Source: Chloroflexota bacterium (lineage in GTDB: Bacteria > Chloroflexota > UBA11872). From it: DNA of 64,000 nucleotides. The position numbers and the translations under genes are program-made. The notes below the pieces were generated by a model. That model saw only the letters and a program-made list of their open reading frames with translations, ran no database searches and was not told where the DNA came from. Positions 1-11,676 of this stretch are shown here, one piece after another. The DNA lies in contig JAJECS010000003.1 in assembly GCA_022821905.1 (NCBI GenBank), positions 1 through 64,000 on the forward strand. The letters are read 5' to 3'. Every line of letters begins with the position of its first letter. The first letter of the stretch is position 1.

Positions 1-174
1 CTGCCCTGAGCATTGGCCGGCGGGGGGACGCTTCGAGCGCAAGGCCTGCCATCCGGCAGCCGCTGAATGACTGAGTCACCCCCGCCGGGTGCTCGGGACC
101 CTAGCAAGCCCCGCCCCTACATTGGACACACAGGAATGACAATGGGCGCGGGCCGAATCCCAGCCCCAATCACA
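1..174. other. non-coding flank, no gene seen
   Basis: Stretch downstream of the aspartoacylase-like gene. It is GC-rich and I see no convincing coding frame; open frames running in from here on the plus strand are antisense shadows of the minus-strand gene. No clear terminator hairpin was recognised. Confidence 0.5.
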
Positions 175-1197
175 TCATTCGAACAGGTGGTGAAAGGGCT
201 TGGGCGATGTCCCTTGCTCGGCTTCCTCGGTGTAGCCGATGTGGAAGAGCGCGTCGCCTTCGTGGGCGAGGGGCAGGTTCGTGCGGCCGACGATCACGCC
301 GTCCATCGGCGACTTGATTTCGGTTTCGGCTTCACCGAGCGGATCGGAGACGACGGCGAGCAGGTCTCCAACCTCGACCTCCGCGCCCGTCTTCTGCTTG
401 GACCTGACGACGCCGCTGGCCGGCGCCCGCACCCACCTGCTGTCGCGCAGCATCCTGGGAGCTTGCGAACCGTCTGCCCGTTTGCTCGCCGGCAACATGC
501 CGAGGTGTTCCATGACCCCGATCACGCCTCTGACGCCTGTGCGGATCGCCACTTCGTCGAAGCGAAGCGCCTCGCCGCCCTCGTAGACGATCACGGGAAC
601 GCCTCGCTCGTCGGCCGCTCCCCGCAGGCTTCCTTCGCGGGAGGCGGCGTTCACCACGAGCGGGGCGCCAAATGCGCGCGCCATGGGCTCGGCTGCGGGA
701 TTGTCCAGGTCTACGCGAATCTGCGGAAAGTTCTCCCGGTGGATCGCGCCGGTGTGCAGATCGATGCCGTGCGTCGCGTTGGCAAGGACTTCGTCGAGAA
801 ACGTATTGGCGAGACGCGCCGCCAGGGAGCCTCTGGGAGACCCTGGAAAGGAGCGGTTGAGGTCGCGCCGGTCCGGCAGGTAGCGACTGAGACTCAGGAA
901 TCCAGGCACATTCACGATTGGAACGGCGATCAGAATGCCCTTGAGGCGCCTCAGGGCGGCCAGCTGGATGATTCGGCGGATGATCTCGACGCCATTGAGC
1001 TCATCGCCGTGAATGGCGGCCGCGACGAACAGTGTCGGCCCAACCTCGGGGCCGTTGATGACGTGCACCGGCATCGCCATGGGGACGTGGATCGACAGAT
1101 CGGCGATTGGCAGATCCACCTGGGTCCGATAACCGGGAGCGACGTTGACATCGCCTATGCGGATGGATTCGGACGACCCGCCATCGGGAGTGCTCAT
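175..1197 (-). CDS. succinylglutamate desuccinylase/aspartoacylase family protein (M14-like zinc carboxypeptidase fold)
   Basis: Predicted 340-residue zinc-dependent amidohydrolase or deacylase. Visible family signatures are the N-terminal zinc ligand segment AAAIHGDELNG, the substrate-binding stretch RRDLNRSFPG and the third zinc ligand segment GIDLHTG. The C-terminal third (after about residue 240) looks like the beta barrel usual in this family. It is the last gene of a minus-strand set behind rimK (7-nt gap) and rimB. In proteobacteria the three families occur together and RimK/RimB act on the ribosomal protein S6 tail; a role for this member in the same circuit is inference. The true amide substrate cannot be read from sequence. 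The start is taken at ATG 1197; a GTG lies directly before it at 1200. Confidence 0.85.
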   Translation of the reverse strand: MSTPDGGSSESIRIGDVNVAPGYRTQVDLPIADLSIHVPMAMPVHVINGPEVGPTLFVAAAIHGDELNGVEIIRRIIQLAALRRLKGILIAVPIVNVPGFLSLSRYLPDRRDLNRSFPGSPRGSLAARLANTFLDEVLANATHGIDLHTGAIHRENFPQIRVDLDNPAAEPMARAFGAPLVVNAASREGSLRGAADERGVPVIVYEGGEALRFDEVAIRTGVRGVIGVMEHLGMLPASKRADGSQAPRMLRDSRWVRAPASGVVRSKQKTGAEVEVGDLLAVVSDPLGEAETEIKSPMDGVIVGRTNLPLAHEGDALFHIGYTEEAEQGTSPKPFHHLFE

Positions 1198-1207
1198 CAC
1201 TCAGTCG

Positions 1208-2107
1208 CTATCGCTGCGTCTTCGTCGACACAGGTTCGGCGTGCGTTTCCATGAACCCAATGATCCGCCCGGCGATGTCGATGCCGGTCGACTGTTCGAT
1301 TCCCTTCAGGCCTGGGGTCGAGTTCACTTCGATAAGCACCGGTCCGCGACTGGATCGGAGCATGTCGACGCCGGCGACGTTGAGTCCCAATGCCCGGCAG
1401 GCGCGCACGGCCGCCGAGTCTTCTTCGGGTGTGATGGTGAGCTGCTCTGCCGTGCCGCCACGGTGCAGATTGGATCGAAACTCGCCGGGGCCGCTCTGGC
1501 GCTTCATCGCCCCAACCACGCGATCGCCGATGACGAACGCCCGAATGTCCGCCCCGCCCGCTTCCTTGACGTATTCCTGAACCAGGATGTTGATGTTGGC
1601 CTCGCGGAACGCCTCGAACGTGCTCTTGGCGGAGGGCATGGTCTCGCCAAGCACCACGCCCAAGCCCTGGGTCCCTTCCACCAGCTTGATGACGACGGGC
1701 GGCCCACCGACCATCCGGATCAAGTCCTCGGCCCGTCGCGCGGAGTTTGCGAACCCGGTGACCGGCAAGCCAATCCCCAGGCGAGACATGATCTGCAGCG
1801 CCCAGAGCTTGTCGCGGGCGCGACCGATGGCCTCCGACTCGTTGAGCGGCCAGACGCCCATCATCTCGAACTGTCGCAGCACCGCCAGTCCATAGAAGGT
1901 GATCGAGGCGCCGATGCGTGGAATCACCGCGTCATAGCCGGAAAGGACGGCGCCTCGGTAGAGCACCTGCGGTCGGTCGGACGCAATGTTGGCGTAGCAC
2001 TGGGTGGTGTTAATGATGTCGATGCGGTGCCCCTTGGCCTCCGCCGCTTCCACGAGACGCTTGTGGCTATAGAGATTCGGATTGCGGGCGAGCATTGCGA
2101 TTCTCAT
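1208..2107 (-). CDS. rimK: RimK-type ATP-grasp glutamate ligase
   Basis: A 299-residue ATP-grasp enzyme, the length of E. coli RimK. It starts [17 protein letters not shown] and carries the ATP-grasp segments [34 protein letters not shown] and the metal-binding end [15 protein letters not shown]. Family members add glutamate residues to the C-terminus of ribosomal protein S6, or catalyse related peptide ligations. The ATG at 2107 overlaps the stop of the preceding rimB-like gene by 4 bases (ATGA), so the two are probably translationally coupled. Family assignment is very safe; the S6 substrate is inferred from homology. Confidence 0.92.
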   Translation of the reverse strand: MRIAMLARNPNLYSHKRLVEAAEAKGHRIDIINTTQCYANIASDRPQVLYRGAVLSGYDAVIPRIGASITFYGLAVLRQFEMMGVWPLNESEAIGRARDKLWALQIMSRLGIGLPVTGFANSARRAEDLIRMVGGPPVVIKLVEGTQGLGVVLGETMPSAKSTFEAFREANINILVQEYVKEAGGADIRAFVIGDRVVGAMKRQSGPGEFRSNLHRGGTAEQLTITPEEDSAAVRACRALGLNVAGVDMLRSSRGPVLIEVNSTPGLKGIEQSTGIDIAGRIIGFMETHAEPVSTKTQR

Positions 2108-2613
2108 GTGCTCGCTCCACCAGCCACGGGGGTGCCGAGTTTCTCGACGGAACCATCGAGAGCTCCCGTTGGTTTCCTGCCCGCGCGATACGAGGCCTTG
2201 GGATCGACGATCAGCCGGTCCCGCATGGCTTCCCGGCCGATGATCATGGGAAATCCCATGGCGTCACGATTGGCCAGGCTCAACTCGATCGGCCAGCGGC
2301 TGGAACCTATCTGAAGGCTCGTCGTGATGATGTACCGGCGCTCGCGCGTACCGCTCGAGTTCGTGACCCATCGCCGATCGCTGACCAGCGCCTCGCAGAC
2401 CACGGACGTGACCTTGTCACGCTGCAGGGGATGGACGCGAAACCGTACCCATTGCCGACCTGCGACCGTTCGAAGGCTGAGATCCCACGCGTGCAATGCG
2501 GAGGTCTTCGCACCCGTATCAAGCTTGGCCTTGATGGCGGCAATGCCGAGGCCGGGCAAGGATGCCCATTCCCGCCAGCCGAGTATTCGTCGATTCTTGA
2601 CGCCGGAAGCCAT
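2104..2613 (-). CDS. rimB: RimB-like putative retropepsin-type protease (ATP-dependent zinc protease family)
   Basis: A 169-residue protein with the aspartic-protease-like segment [16 protein letters not shown] near the N-terminus and a C-terminal [19 protein letters not shown], both typical of the family annotated as ATP-dependent zinc protease (PF05618). In Pseudomonas a member called RimB is encoded with RimK and trims glutamates added to S6. Here it is the first gene of the set and overlaps rimK by 4 bases. The start is taken at ATG 2613; a TTG 21 bases upstream would add seven residues. No good Shine-Dalgarno is visible for either. Confidence 0.8.
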   Translation of the reverse strand: MASGVKNRRILGWREWASLPGLGIAAIKAKLDTGAKTSALHAWDLSLRTVAGRQWVRFRVHPLQRDKVTSVVCEALVSDRRWVTNSSGTRERRYIITTSLQIGSSRWPIELSLANRDAMGFPMIIGREAMRDRLIVDPKASYRAGRKPTGALDGSVEKLGTPVAGGAST

Positions 2614-2718
2614 TGAACGCTTAGCGCGAGCCAACTGCCATTCGTTCGCCGCTACTCACTCTACCCACCGGGATATGCCTGGTCGTCGGGCGACCACCGT
2701 GCGTGGCGCCCGCCGGGA

Positions 2719-5251
<2,533 letters not shown>

Positions 5252-5716
5252 ATGGCCGGTAGGTCCTCCAAGAAGTCAGCAGAGGACGCAACCCAGGCCG
5301 ACGGGAATGTGGTCCTCCTGTCGGGCGGCAACCCCCAGATCGCCAAGGCCGACGGCGACGCCCCCGTGCAGGCCTACATCGCCGCGATGCCGGGCTGGAA
5401 GAGCGACGTCGGGCGCCGCCTGGACGAGCTGATCGTGCGCACCGTGCCCAACGTGCGCAAAGCCGTGCGATGGAACTCGCCCTGGTATGGCATCGAGGGG
5501 CAGGGCTGGTTCCTGAGCACCCACGTCTTCACCCGCTACGTGAAGGTGACCTTCCTCAACGGCGCGTCGCTGCAACCAGGGCCGCCCGGCTCGGGCAAGG
5601 ACCCGGACGCGCGCTGGGTCGACGTTTACAAAGACGGTTTCGACGAGGCGCAGATGTCAGAGTGGGTGCGGCAGTCCGCCGCGCTGCCGGGGTGGGATGG
5701 GTTCGACACGCTCTGA
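5252..5716 (+). CDS. DUF1801 family protein
   Basis: A 154-residue cytoplasmic protein resembling the DUF1801/YdhG family: VQAYIAAMPGWKSDVGRRL, then VRKAVRWNSPWYGIEG, then a C-terminal VRQSAALPGWDG. Members are small, widely distributed and of uncertain function; some are described as iron-chaperone-like. The ATG at 5252 gives a normal N-terminus (MAGRSSKK); an in-frame TTG at 5216 is the alternative. The region just upstream is a palindromic repeat, so its promoter must lie in a short interval or be supplied by the repeat. Convergent with the next gene. Confidence 0.65.
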   Translation: MAGRSSKKSAEDATQADGNVVLLSGGNPQIAKADGDAPVQAYIAAMPGWKSDVGRRLDELIVRTVPNVRKAVRWNSPWYGIEGQGWFLSTHVFTRYVKVTFLNGASLQPGPPGSGKDPDARWVDVYKDGFDEAQMSEWVRQSAALPGWDGFDTL

Positions 5717-5771
5717 GGTCTGGCTCGTCGCAGTTTGCGAGACCGGGTTTGGGAGTTCTCGAGCGACGCCT

Positions 5772-6425
5772 TCACCGCCGTTGCGCGAGGACCACGGGAT
5801 GGTCCTCGATGGTCCCCTGGCCGGCCTCGTTGTAGCCGTACGCCGTGGATGCTGTCTCTAGCACCACGAACCCCGAATGGGCCAGAATGCCGAGGTATTC
5901 GCCGAGGCTGTAGTTGCTCCAGTACATCGTCACCCCATGGAAGTCATCTTCGGTGTAGCCCGGTTCGCTTTGGTGACTCAGCGTGCACAGCAGATATCCG
6001 CCCGGCCTGAGCCAACGGTGAAACCGCTGAATCAGCGCCGGCTGCGTCTCTCGGGGAATGTGGAAGATCGAGTACAAGGCGACAACGGCGTCGAAGCTGG
6101 ACGGCTCAAAGGTCGTCGACATGACGTCGGCACATCTGAAGTCGCCGGATGGAACGTGGCGCCGTGCGAGGCGGACCATCTCCGGCGAGACATCCACTCC
6201 GGTGACCCGTTGACGCTTGACCAGTGACCTCGCGATCGGGACACCGGCTCCACAGCCCACGTCGAGCACGGACGCTCCATCCTCCAGGCGCTCCATGAGT
6301 CCCCGTATCTCCGTCGGCGCCTGGGCCTTTCGGGACTCGTGATAGGCCCGTGCGCAGGCGTCATATCCTCGCCGCACGAGCGCTCGATAGACGATTTCAG
6401 GATCGTTCACCGCGCCACGTCCCAC
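5772..6425 (-). CDS. class I SAM-dependent methyltransferase
   Basis: A 217-residue protein with a Rossmann-type methyltransferase core: motif I VLDVGCGAGVPIA, post-I VTGVDVSPEMVRLA, motif II around FDAVVALYSIFHI, and motif III GGYLLCTLSHQ. The acceptor substrate is not evident. It is transcribed divergently from the amidohydrolase gene at 6488 with 62 bases between them. GTG at 6425 is the outermost start; a GTG at 6410 giving VNDPEIVYRAL is also plausible. Confidence 0.8.
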   Translation of the reverse strand: MGRGAVNDPEIVYRALVRRGYDACARAYHESRKAQAPTEIRGLMERLEDGASVLDVGCGAGVPIARSLVKRQRVTGVDVSPEMVRLARRHVPSGDFRCADVMSTTFEPSSFDAVVALYSIFHIPRETQPALIQRFHRWLRPGGYLLCTLSHQSEPGYTEDDFHGVTMYWSNYSLGEYLGILAHSGFVVLETASTAYGYNEAGQGTIEDHPVVLAQRR

Positions 6426-6487
6426 AATGCGGTGTGTGTCAATGCAGAAGCAGTGCCGAGAAACCGTAGGAGATAGGAGACTCGCTC

Positions 6488-7360
6488 ATGGACAAGCTGG
6501 CATTCGTTGATACGCACGTGCACTACTACGACCTCCGGCATCCGGAGCTCGTGTACGAGCACTGGAAGCCGGGGGTTCCGCACCCGACGATGGGCTGGAA
6601 GTTGCAGAAGCTGGCCGAGCGGAATTACCTGGCCGAGGACTTTGTCGCGGAGACTCGGAACGCGAACGTTACCAAGTCGGTGCACGTGCAGGCGGCCATC
6701 GGCAGCCCGGACCCGGTGACCGAGACAGAGTGGTTGCAGGAGGCGGCGGACCGCACCGGATATCCGCACGGGATCGTGGCCCATGCGGACTTGCGGGACC
6801 CGGGCGTAGCAACGGTGCTGGAGCGTCACGCCGAGTCGCCCAACATGCGGGGGATCCGAGACTTCTCCTACGGGGACTACCTGGTGGAACCGGATTTCCA
6901 CCGGGGCTTCGCGCTGCTGGAGACGTTCAACCTGGTATCGAGCCTGTCGGTTCAATGGCAGGAGATGGAGAAGGTGCGGGATCTGGCGCACTTGTTTCCG
7001 AACATCACGATCGTGGTGGATCACACGGGATGGCCGGAGGAGCGGACGGACGAGTACTTCGCGAACTGGAAGCGCGGCGTGGCCATCGCGGCCAGTGGCG
7101 ACAACGTCCGCTGGAAAATCTCGGGCCTGGGTATGGGCGACAACGACTGGACGGTCGACAGCATCCGGCCGTACGTCCTGACGTCGATCGAGACATTTGG
7201 CGTCGAGCGCTGCTTCTTTGGCACCAACTGGCCGGTGGACTGGCTGTGGAGTACGTACGACGAGTTGATCGGCGCTTACACGGAGATCATCTCGGATTTC
7301 AGCCGAGACGAGCAGGCCCGGCTCTTCTCCGGGACGGCCGAGGAGATCTACCGCATCTGA
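6488..7360 (+). CDS. TIM-barrel metal-dependent amidohydrolase (COG3618 type)
   Basis: A 290-residue amidohydrolase superfamily 2 protein. It begins MDKLAFVDTHVHYYDLRHPE, giving the HxH metal ligands of strand 1, then VVDHTGWP (strand 5/6 histidine) and ends with CFFGTNWPVDWL carrying the strand 8 aspartate region. Relatives hydrolyse lactones or decarboxylate aromatic acids; the substrate here is unknown. A ribosome site AGGAGA lies upstream of ATG 6488. No catabolic partner gene is adjacent, so the pathway cannot be inferred. Confidence 0.85.
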   Translation: MDKLAFVDTHVHYYDLRHPELVYEHWKPGVPHPTMGWKLQKLAERNYLAEDFVAETRNANVTKSVHVQAAIGSPDPVTETEWLQEAADRTGYPHGIVAHADLRDPGVATVLERHAESPNMRGIRDFSYGDYLVEPDFHRGFALLETFNLVSSLSVQWQEMEKVRDLAHLFPNITIVVDHTGWPEERTDEYFANWKRGVAIAASGDNVRWKISGLGMGDNDWTVDSIRPYVLTSIETFGVERCFFGTNWPVDWLWSTYDELIGAYTEIISDFSRDEQARLFSGTAEEIYRI

Positions 7361-7382
7361 GGGCCGCCGACGTAGCGCCGGC

Positions 7383-8522
7383 TCAATAGACCCAAGGGCA
7401 AATCCGGTACTTCACTCGCGCCTTGTACTCCGCCCACTTCTCGGCGCCGTATTTCTCCACGCAGTGCTCCTCGTCGTCCCGCTGACGCCAGGTGAACAGG
7501 GAGACGATGAAGATGAGGTACGTCCAAGCCCAGAGATTCGCGAAGTGCCCGAACGACAGGCCGATGGCAACGCAGATTATGCCCTCGCCCATGTAGTTGA
7601 AGTGGCGCGCCGCGCCCCAGAACCCGCTGCAGAGGATTTTCCGGTCGCCGGCCTGGATGTACTCGGGCTCGATGATCCCCAGGAATTTGCGGTCGGGCCA
7701 GCGCTTGAACGTGTACTTCTGCAGGTTTCCGCCGCGCGTGATGGTCCATCCAAAGAAGAGGAGCAAGCCGAGCCCGATCAGCCACACGTACGTCCATGGC
7801 GTCGAGAAGCCGGGGTGCGGATACGCCGCCATACCCCAGAGCGGGAGGATGTAGAGCCAGCCGTAGATGACAAGACCGCCCCAGATCAGCTTGAAGCCGA
7901 GCTTTTCGTGAATCAGATCATAGGTGTAGAGCTGAACGCGCTCGAAGATGAAGTAGTCCAGAATGTAGAGCGCGAAGAACGCCGTATACAGAAATACGCC
8001 GGGATTGAAGCTGTCGCCGAACTGTTCATAGTGCCAAGCGGCGCCCGACAGGGCGTTGAGCGTCCACATGGTCCCGCCGACAACGTACAGGTACATCTTG
8101 AGATCGAATCGTTCGTTGAAGAGCGAATGCTCCAGGGATCGTCCGGTCCAGAACGCGTGAAACGGATTCTTGATTTCGCCTTGCGGCTGGCTCAGCATGG
8201 CTACGAGGGATATGAGCGCCGCAAAGACGGTTCCTCCAGCCACCGCGTAGATCGCGGACCGGTAGAACCAATCGCGCGGCATTCCGGTGACTTCGGTCGC
8301 CCACACGACTATCGCGAGGATGAATACCAGGAGGCCGTTCAGCCGATAGTTGCGGGGCTCACCGGTCTCCGGGTTGATGACATAGCCGGGAACCCGTCTC
8401 GCGGGCAGGACGATCTGCGCCACGAAGAACACAGCAAAGACGATCAGCGGGGTGAAGAATCCCCAAAGGGCTTCCGCCCCGGAGAGCTCGAACAAGTGTT
8501 CAATACCAAGCCATTCAATCAT
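7383..8522 (-). CDS. ERG4/ERG24-type sterol reductase family membrane protein, copy A
   Basis: A 379-residue multi-pass membrane protein. The C-terminal half carries the signature of the sterol C14/C7/C24 reductase family: KILCSGFWGAARHFNYMGE, an HCVEKYGAEKWAEYK segment and a final VKYRICPWVY that mirrors the YRI-P-Y end of eukaryotic members. NPETGEPRNYRLNGLLVF near residue 55 is also family-like. Such NADPH-dependent enzymes reduce ring double bonds in sterols; in bacteria substrates are mostly unknown. The next gene upstream encodes a close paralogue of identical length, so the pair arose by tandem duplication. No sterol cyclase gene is in the window. Confidence 0.8.
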   Translation of the reverse strand: MIEWLGIEHLFELSGAEALWGFFTPLIVFAVFFVAQIVLPARRVPGYVINPETGEPRNYRLNGLLVFILAIVVWATEVTGMPRDWFYRSAIYAVAGGTVFAALISLVAMLSQPQGEIKNPFHAFWTGRSLEHSLFNERFDLKMYLYVVGGTMWTLNALSGAAWHYEQFGDSFNPGVFLYTAFFALYILDYFIFERVQLYTYDLIHEKLGFKLIWGGLVIYGWLYILPLWGMAAYPHPGFSTPWTYVWLIGLGLLLFFGWTITRGGNLQKYTFKRWPDRKFLGIIEPEYIQAGDRKILCSGFWGAARHFNYMGEGIICVAIGLSFGHFANLWAWTYLIFIVSLFTWRQRDDEEHCVEKYGAEKWAEYKARVKYRICPWVY

Positions 8523-8658
8523 GAGCGCATATCCCGGTTGCTCATCATGCGGTGATTATGGTCAGCGGAAAGGAGTCGGTCAATCGTGCACCGCTAGCTG
8601 AGACTCGGACGGCTCCACGCGCGCGGAACTTGTCCGACGGCGGTTGCCGGCCCGTGCT

Positions 8659-9798
8659 TCAGTAGAGCCAGGGACAGATGCGGTACTTCACGCGGGCCTG
8701 ATACTCCGCCCACTTCTCCGGCCCGTACTTCTCGGCGCAGTAGTGATCGTCCTCGCGCTGGCGTACGACAAATAACCCGACGATCCAGATGAAGTAGGTC
8801 CAGGCCCACAGATTGGTGAAGTGACCGAACGACAGAGCGATTGCCGCCGAAATGAACCACTCGCCCATGTAATTCATGTGGCGGGCCCTTCCCCAGAAGC
8901 CGCTAACCAGGATCTTGCGGTCACCGGCCTGGATGTACTCAGGCTCCATGAGTCCGAGAAACTTGCGTTCGGGCCAGCGCTTGAAGGTGTATTTCTGCAT
9001 GTTGGCGCCGCGGGAGATGCCCCATCCGGCCAGGAACAGCAGAGCCGTTCCGATGAGCCAGCCATACGTTGCTGCGGTCGAGAACCCCGGAGTAGGATGC
9101 GCGGCCATTCCCCACCACGGGAGGATGTAGAGCCAGCCGTAGACCATCAGGCCACCCCAGAACATCTTAAAGCCGAGCTTTTCGTATATCACATCGAAAG
9201 TGTATAGCTGAACACGCTCGAAAATGAAGTAGTCCACGACGTAAAAGGTATAGATCGCCGCGCACAGGAACACTCCTGGATTGAAGTTCTCCCCAAAGTG
9301 CTCGACGTTCCACGCGGCTCCGGACAGGGCGTTGAGTGAGAACATGGTTCCGCCGACGACGTAGAAGTACATCTTGAGATCAATTCGTTCTTTCAGGAAC
9401 GACAGCTCCTGGATTCGTCCAAGCCAGAACGCCGCAATCGGGTTCCTGGTGTCGTCCTGCGGCTGGGTGAACACTGCGATCAACGTGAATACCGTGACGG
9501 TAATCGTTCCTCCGGCAAACGCGAAGATGGCCGACCGATAGAACCAGTCACGCGGCATTCCGGTGACTTCGGTCGCCCACACGACAATTGCGATGACAAA
9601 TACCAGGAGGCCGTTCAGACGATAGTTGCGGGGTTCACCGGTCTCTGGATTGATGACGTAACCGGGCACGCGACGACCCGGCAAGATGAGCTGCACGACG
9701 AAAAATATCGCGAAGATGATCAGCGGGGTGAAGAAGCCGAGGATGGCTTCCGGTGGGGAGAGCTCGAACAGGTGTTCGATACCGAGCCACTCGATCAT
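8659..9798 (-). CDS. ERG4/ERG24-type sterol reductase family membrane protein, copy B
   Basis: Paralogue of the gene at 7383-8522, also 379 residues, and nearly colinear: both start MIEWLGIEHLFELS and share VPGYVINPETGEPRNYRLNG, WATEVTGMPRDWFYRSAI, the SGFW-G-ARH-NYMGE segment and the RVKYRICPW-Y end. The ATG at 9798 is preferred to an upstream start at 9861 because it aligns with copy A and follows a good ribosome site (AAGGGG). It is transcribed first, with about 136 bases to copy A, so co-expression is possible. Retention of every family motif in both copies argues that both are functional. Substrate unknown. Confidence 0.8.
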   Translation of the reverse strand: MIEWLGIEHLFELSPPEAILGFFTPLIIFAIFFVVQLILPGRRVPGYVINPETGEPRNYRLNGLLVFVIAIVVWATEVTGMPRDWFYRSAIFAFAGGTITVTVFTLIAVFTQPQDDTRNPIAAFWLGRIQELSFLKERIDLKMYFYVVGGTMFSLNALSGAAWNVEHFGENFNPGVFLCAAIYTFYVVDYFIFERVQLYTFDVIYEKLGFKMFWGGLMVYGWLYILPWWGMAAHPTPGFSTAATYGWLIGTALLFLAGWGISRGANMQKYTFKRWPERKFLGLMEPEYIQAGDRKILVSGFWGRARHMNYMGEWFISAAIALSFGHFTNLWAWTYFIWIVGLFVVRQREDDHYCAEKYGPEKWAEYQARVKYRICPWLY

Positions 9799-9949
9799 GA
9801 CCGGATTCCCCTTCAGCCGGTGGCGTGGCGAGGATACGTCACCCGAAGGGGCTCCGCCCATCCGGCTCGAGTCGGATAGCTATTCCTGCAGGAAGCGGGC
9901 TCAGGTCGGAAACGCCTTCCGGCCGACGCCGAGGCGTGCCTTGGAGCGG

Positions 9950-10372
9950 TTAGCCTTCCGGTTCCTCGCAGTTGAACATCCAGTTGATGCCGAATCTGTC
10001 AATGCAGGCCCCGAAGTAGGCGCCCCAGAACATGTCCTGGAGCTGCATGGTGACAATGCCGCCGTCAGAGAGCTTCGCGAACAATGCGTCGGTTTCCTCC
10101 CGGCTGTCAGCGGCGTAGGAAATCGAGACGTTGCTACGGTCTGGGGCCGGCTCACCGAACGTGGTCGGCACGTCGCTGCCCATCAGCACGCTCGTTCCGA
10201 CGGGAAGCGAGACATGCATGATGTTGTTCCGTTCGTCGTCGGGAATCTGCATGTCGGCGGGTCCGTCGCCAAACGTCTGCAGGACGAGGAATTCGCCGCC
10301 AAAGGCCGCTCGGTAGAACTCGAACGCCTCGCGGCAGTTGCCGTTGAAGTGCAGATAGGTGCTCAGGCTCAT
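9950..10372 (-). CDS. VOC superfamily (PhnB-like glyoxalase fold) protein
   Basis: A 140-residue protein of the 3-demethylubiquinone methyltransferase-like/PhnB group of the vicinal-oxygen-chelate superfamily: it opens STYLHFNGNCREAFEFYRAA and closes MFWGAYFGACIDRFGINWMF, the typical ends of the group. These proteins are often annotated as glyoxalase or bleomycin-resistance proteins but usually lack a tested function. A strong ribosome site GAGGAG precedes the ATG at 10372. Stands alone. Confidence 0.85.
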   Translation of the reverse strand: MSLSTYLHFNGNCREAFEFYRAAFGGEFLVLQTFGDGPADMQIPDDERNNIMHVSLPVGTSVLMGSDVPTTFGEPAPDRSNVSISYAADSREETDALFAKLSDGGIVTMQLQDMFWGAYFGACIDRFGINWMFNCEEPEG

Positions 10373-10476
10373 GGCGTTCTCCTCGGGGCTCGTCCGCGAA
10401 GCTACCAGAGGGCAGGCGGCGCTTCTGGATGCTCGAGTCCCAAGCGCCGGCGCATCCTCCGACGACGGACTCGAGC

Positions 10477-11667
10477 CTACGTGCTGTCCTGGGCGCGCCG
10501 CAGCACCAGGCAGGTGATGTCGTCGGATTGCGGCGTGTCGCCGACGAATTCCCGCACCGCATCGAACAGCGCGTGCGTGGCCTGCTCGGAGTCCGTGGGC
10601 GGATTGGCCTCGAAGACCTCCTGAATGCGTTCGACTCCAAACTGGTCGCCGTCGCCATTCATGGCTTCGGTGACGCCATCCGTATAGAGCACGATGGTGT
10701 CGCCGGGATCTAGCTGGATAGTCTGGCTTGGGAAGTTGATGTCGGGCGCGACGCCCAGCGCGACGCCCCCGGTCAGTGACAGGAGCTCCGCTCCTCCGCC
10801 AGCTCGAACGAGAACCGGCGCGTCGTGCCCGCCGTTGGAATAGGTAAACGTGCCGCTCGCCGGGTCGAAGATCGAGTACAGCACCGTCACGAACATCATG
10901 GTTTCGTTTTCTTCGTACAGCAGCTCATTCACTTCGCGCAGGGCCTCACCAGGTTCGGCCAGCCCGATCGCCGCCCCCTTGAGCAAGGTGCGGCTGGACA
11001 TCATGAACAGAGCGGCCGGAACGCCTTTGTCAGAAACATCCGCAATCGCCAGTCCGACCTTGCCGCTCTCCAAGCGAATCACGTCGTAGAAGTCGCCGCC
11101 GACGTTCCGCGCCGGCTCCATGTTGGCGAAGACCTGGTACTCATCGCTCTTCGGAAAGGTCTTGGGCAGGATCGACTGCTGGGTGCTGCTCGCAACTTCG
11201 AGCTCGTTCTGCAGGGCGACCAGCGCGTCGCGCGAGGAGAGCGCGGCCCGCCACTCTTCGAGGTGACGCAGCGCCCGCTCCATGGTGATCTGCAGGTCTT
11301 CGAAGTCGAGCGGCTTGGTGACGAAGTCGAACGCTCCCCGGTTCATCGCCGTTCGGATGTTCTGCATATCTCCGTAGGCCGAGACGACGATGCACCGGAC
11401 GTCGATATCGGTGACGTTCGGTATCTGATCGAGCAGCGTGAGCCCGTCCATGCGCGGCATATTGATGTCCGTGATGACCATGTCGATTTCGGGATTGTCG
11501 TTTAGCTTTTCGAGCGCCTCGACGCCGTCGTTCGCGAATTCGAAGCTATGCGTGCCTCGGCGAATCCGGCGCCGCATGCGCTGCATGATCAACGGTTCGA
11601 GGTCCGGCTCATCGTCGACGACGAGAATGTTGTAGGGCCGCTTCATCGCGCTTGTGGCGACCGTCAT
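10477..11667 (-). CDS. response regulator with PP2C/SpoIIE-type serine phosphatase output (RsbU-like)
   Basis: A 396-residue two-domain regulator. Residues about 10-135 are a receiver domain with acidic pocket VVDDEPD, phospho-acceptor segment VITDINMPRMDG, then VVSAYGD and the conserved lysine in FVTKPLD. A coiled linker follows, then a PP2C-like phosphatase domain with metal-binding NVGGDFYDVI and IADVSDKG, SNGGHDAPV, LYTDGVTEA and a terminal SDDITCLVL. Such proteins dephosphorylate anti-sigma-factor antagonists in partner-switching stress responses. It follows the stand-alone receiver gene by 9 bases, so the two form an operon. Neither a histidine kinase nor an anti-sigma or STAS gene is nearby. 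Confidence 0.92.
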   Translation of the reverse strand: MTVATSAMKRPYNILVVDDEPDLEPLIMQRMRRRIRRGTHSFEFANDGVEALEKLNDNPEIDMVITDINMPRMDGLTLLDQIPNVTDIDVRCIVVSAYGDMQNIRTAMNRGAFDFVTKPLDFEDLQITMERALRHLEEWRAALSSRDALVALQNELEVASSTQQSILPKTFPKSDEYQVFANMEPARNVGGDFYDVIRLESGKVGLAIADVSDKGVPAALFMMSSRTLLKGAAIGLAEPGEALREVNELLYEENETMMFVTVLYSIFDPASGTFTYSNGGHDAPVLVRAGGGAELLSLTGGVALGVAPDINFPSQTIQLDPGDTIVLYTDGVTEAMNGDGDQFGVERIQEVFEANPPTDSEQATHALFDAVREFVGDTPQSDDITCLVLRRAQDST

Positions 11668-11676
11668 GTCAGCATC

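Noticed and set aside
67..1254. Long plus-strand open frame of about 395 codons
   Set aside because: It is antisense to the aspartoacylase gene, has no recognisable domain and shows the composition of a GC-rich shadow frame.
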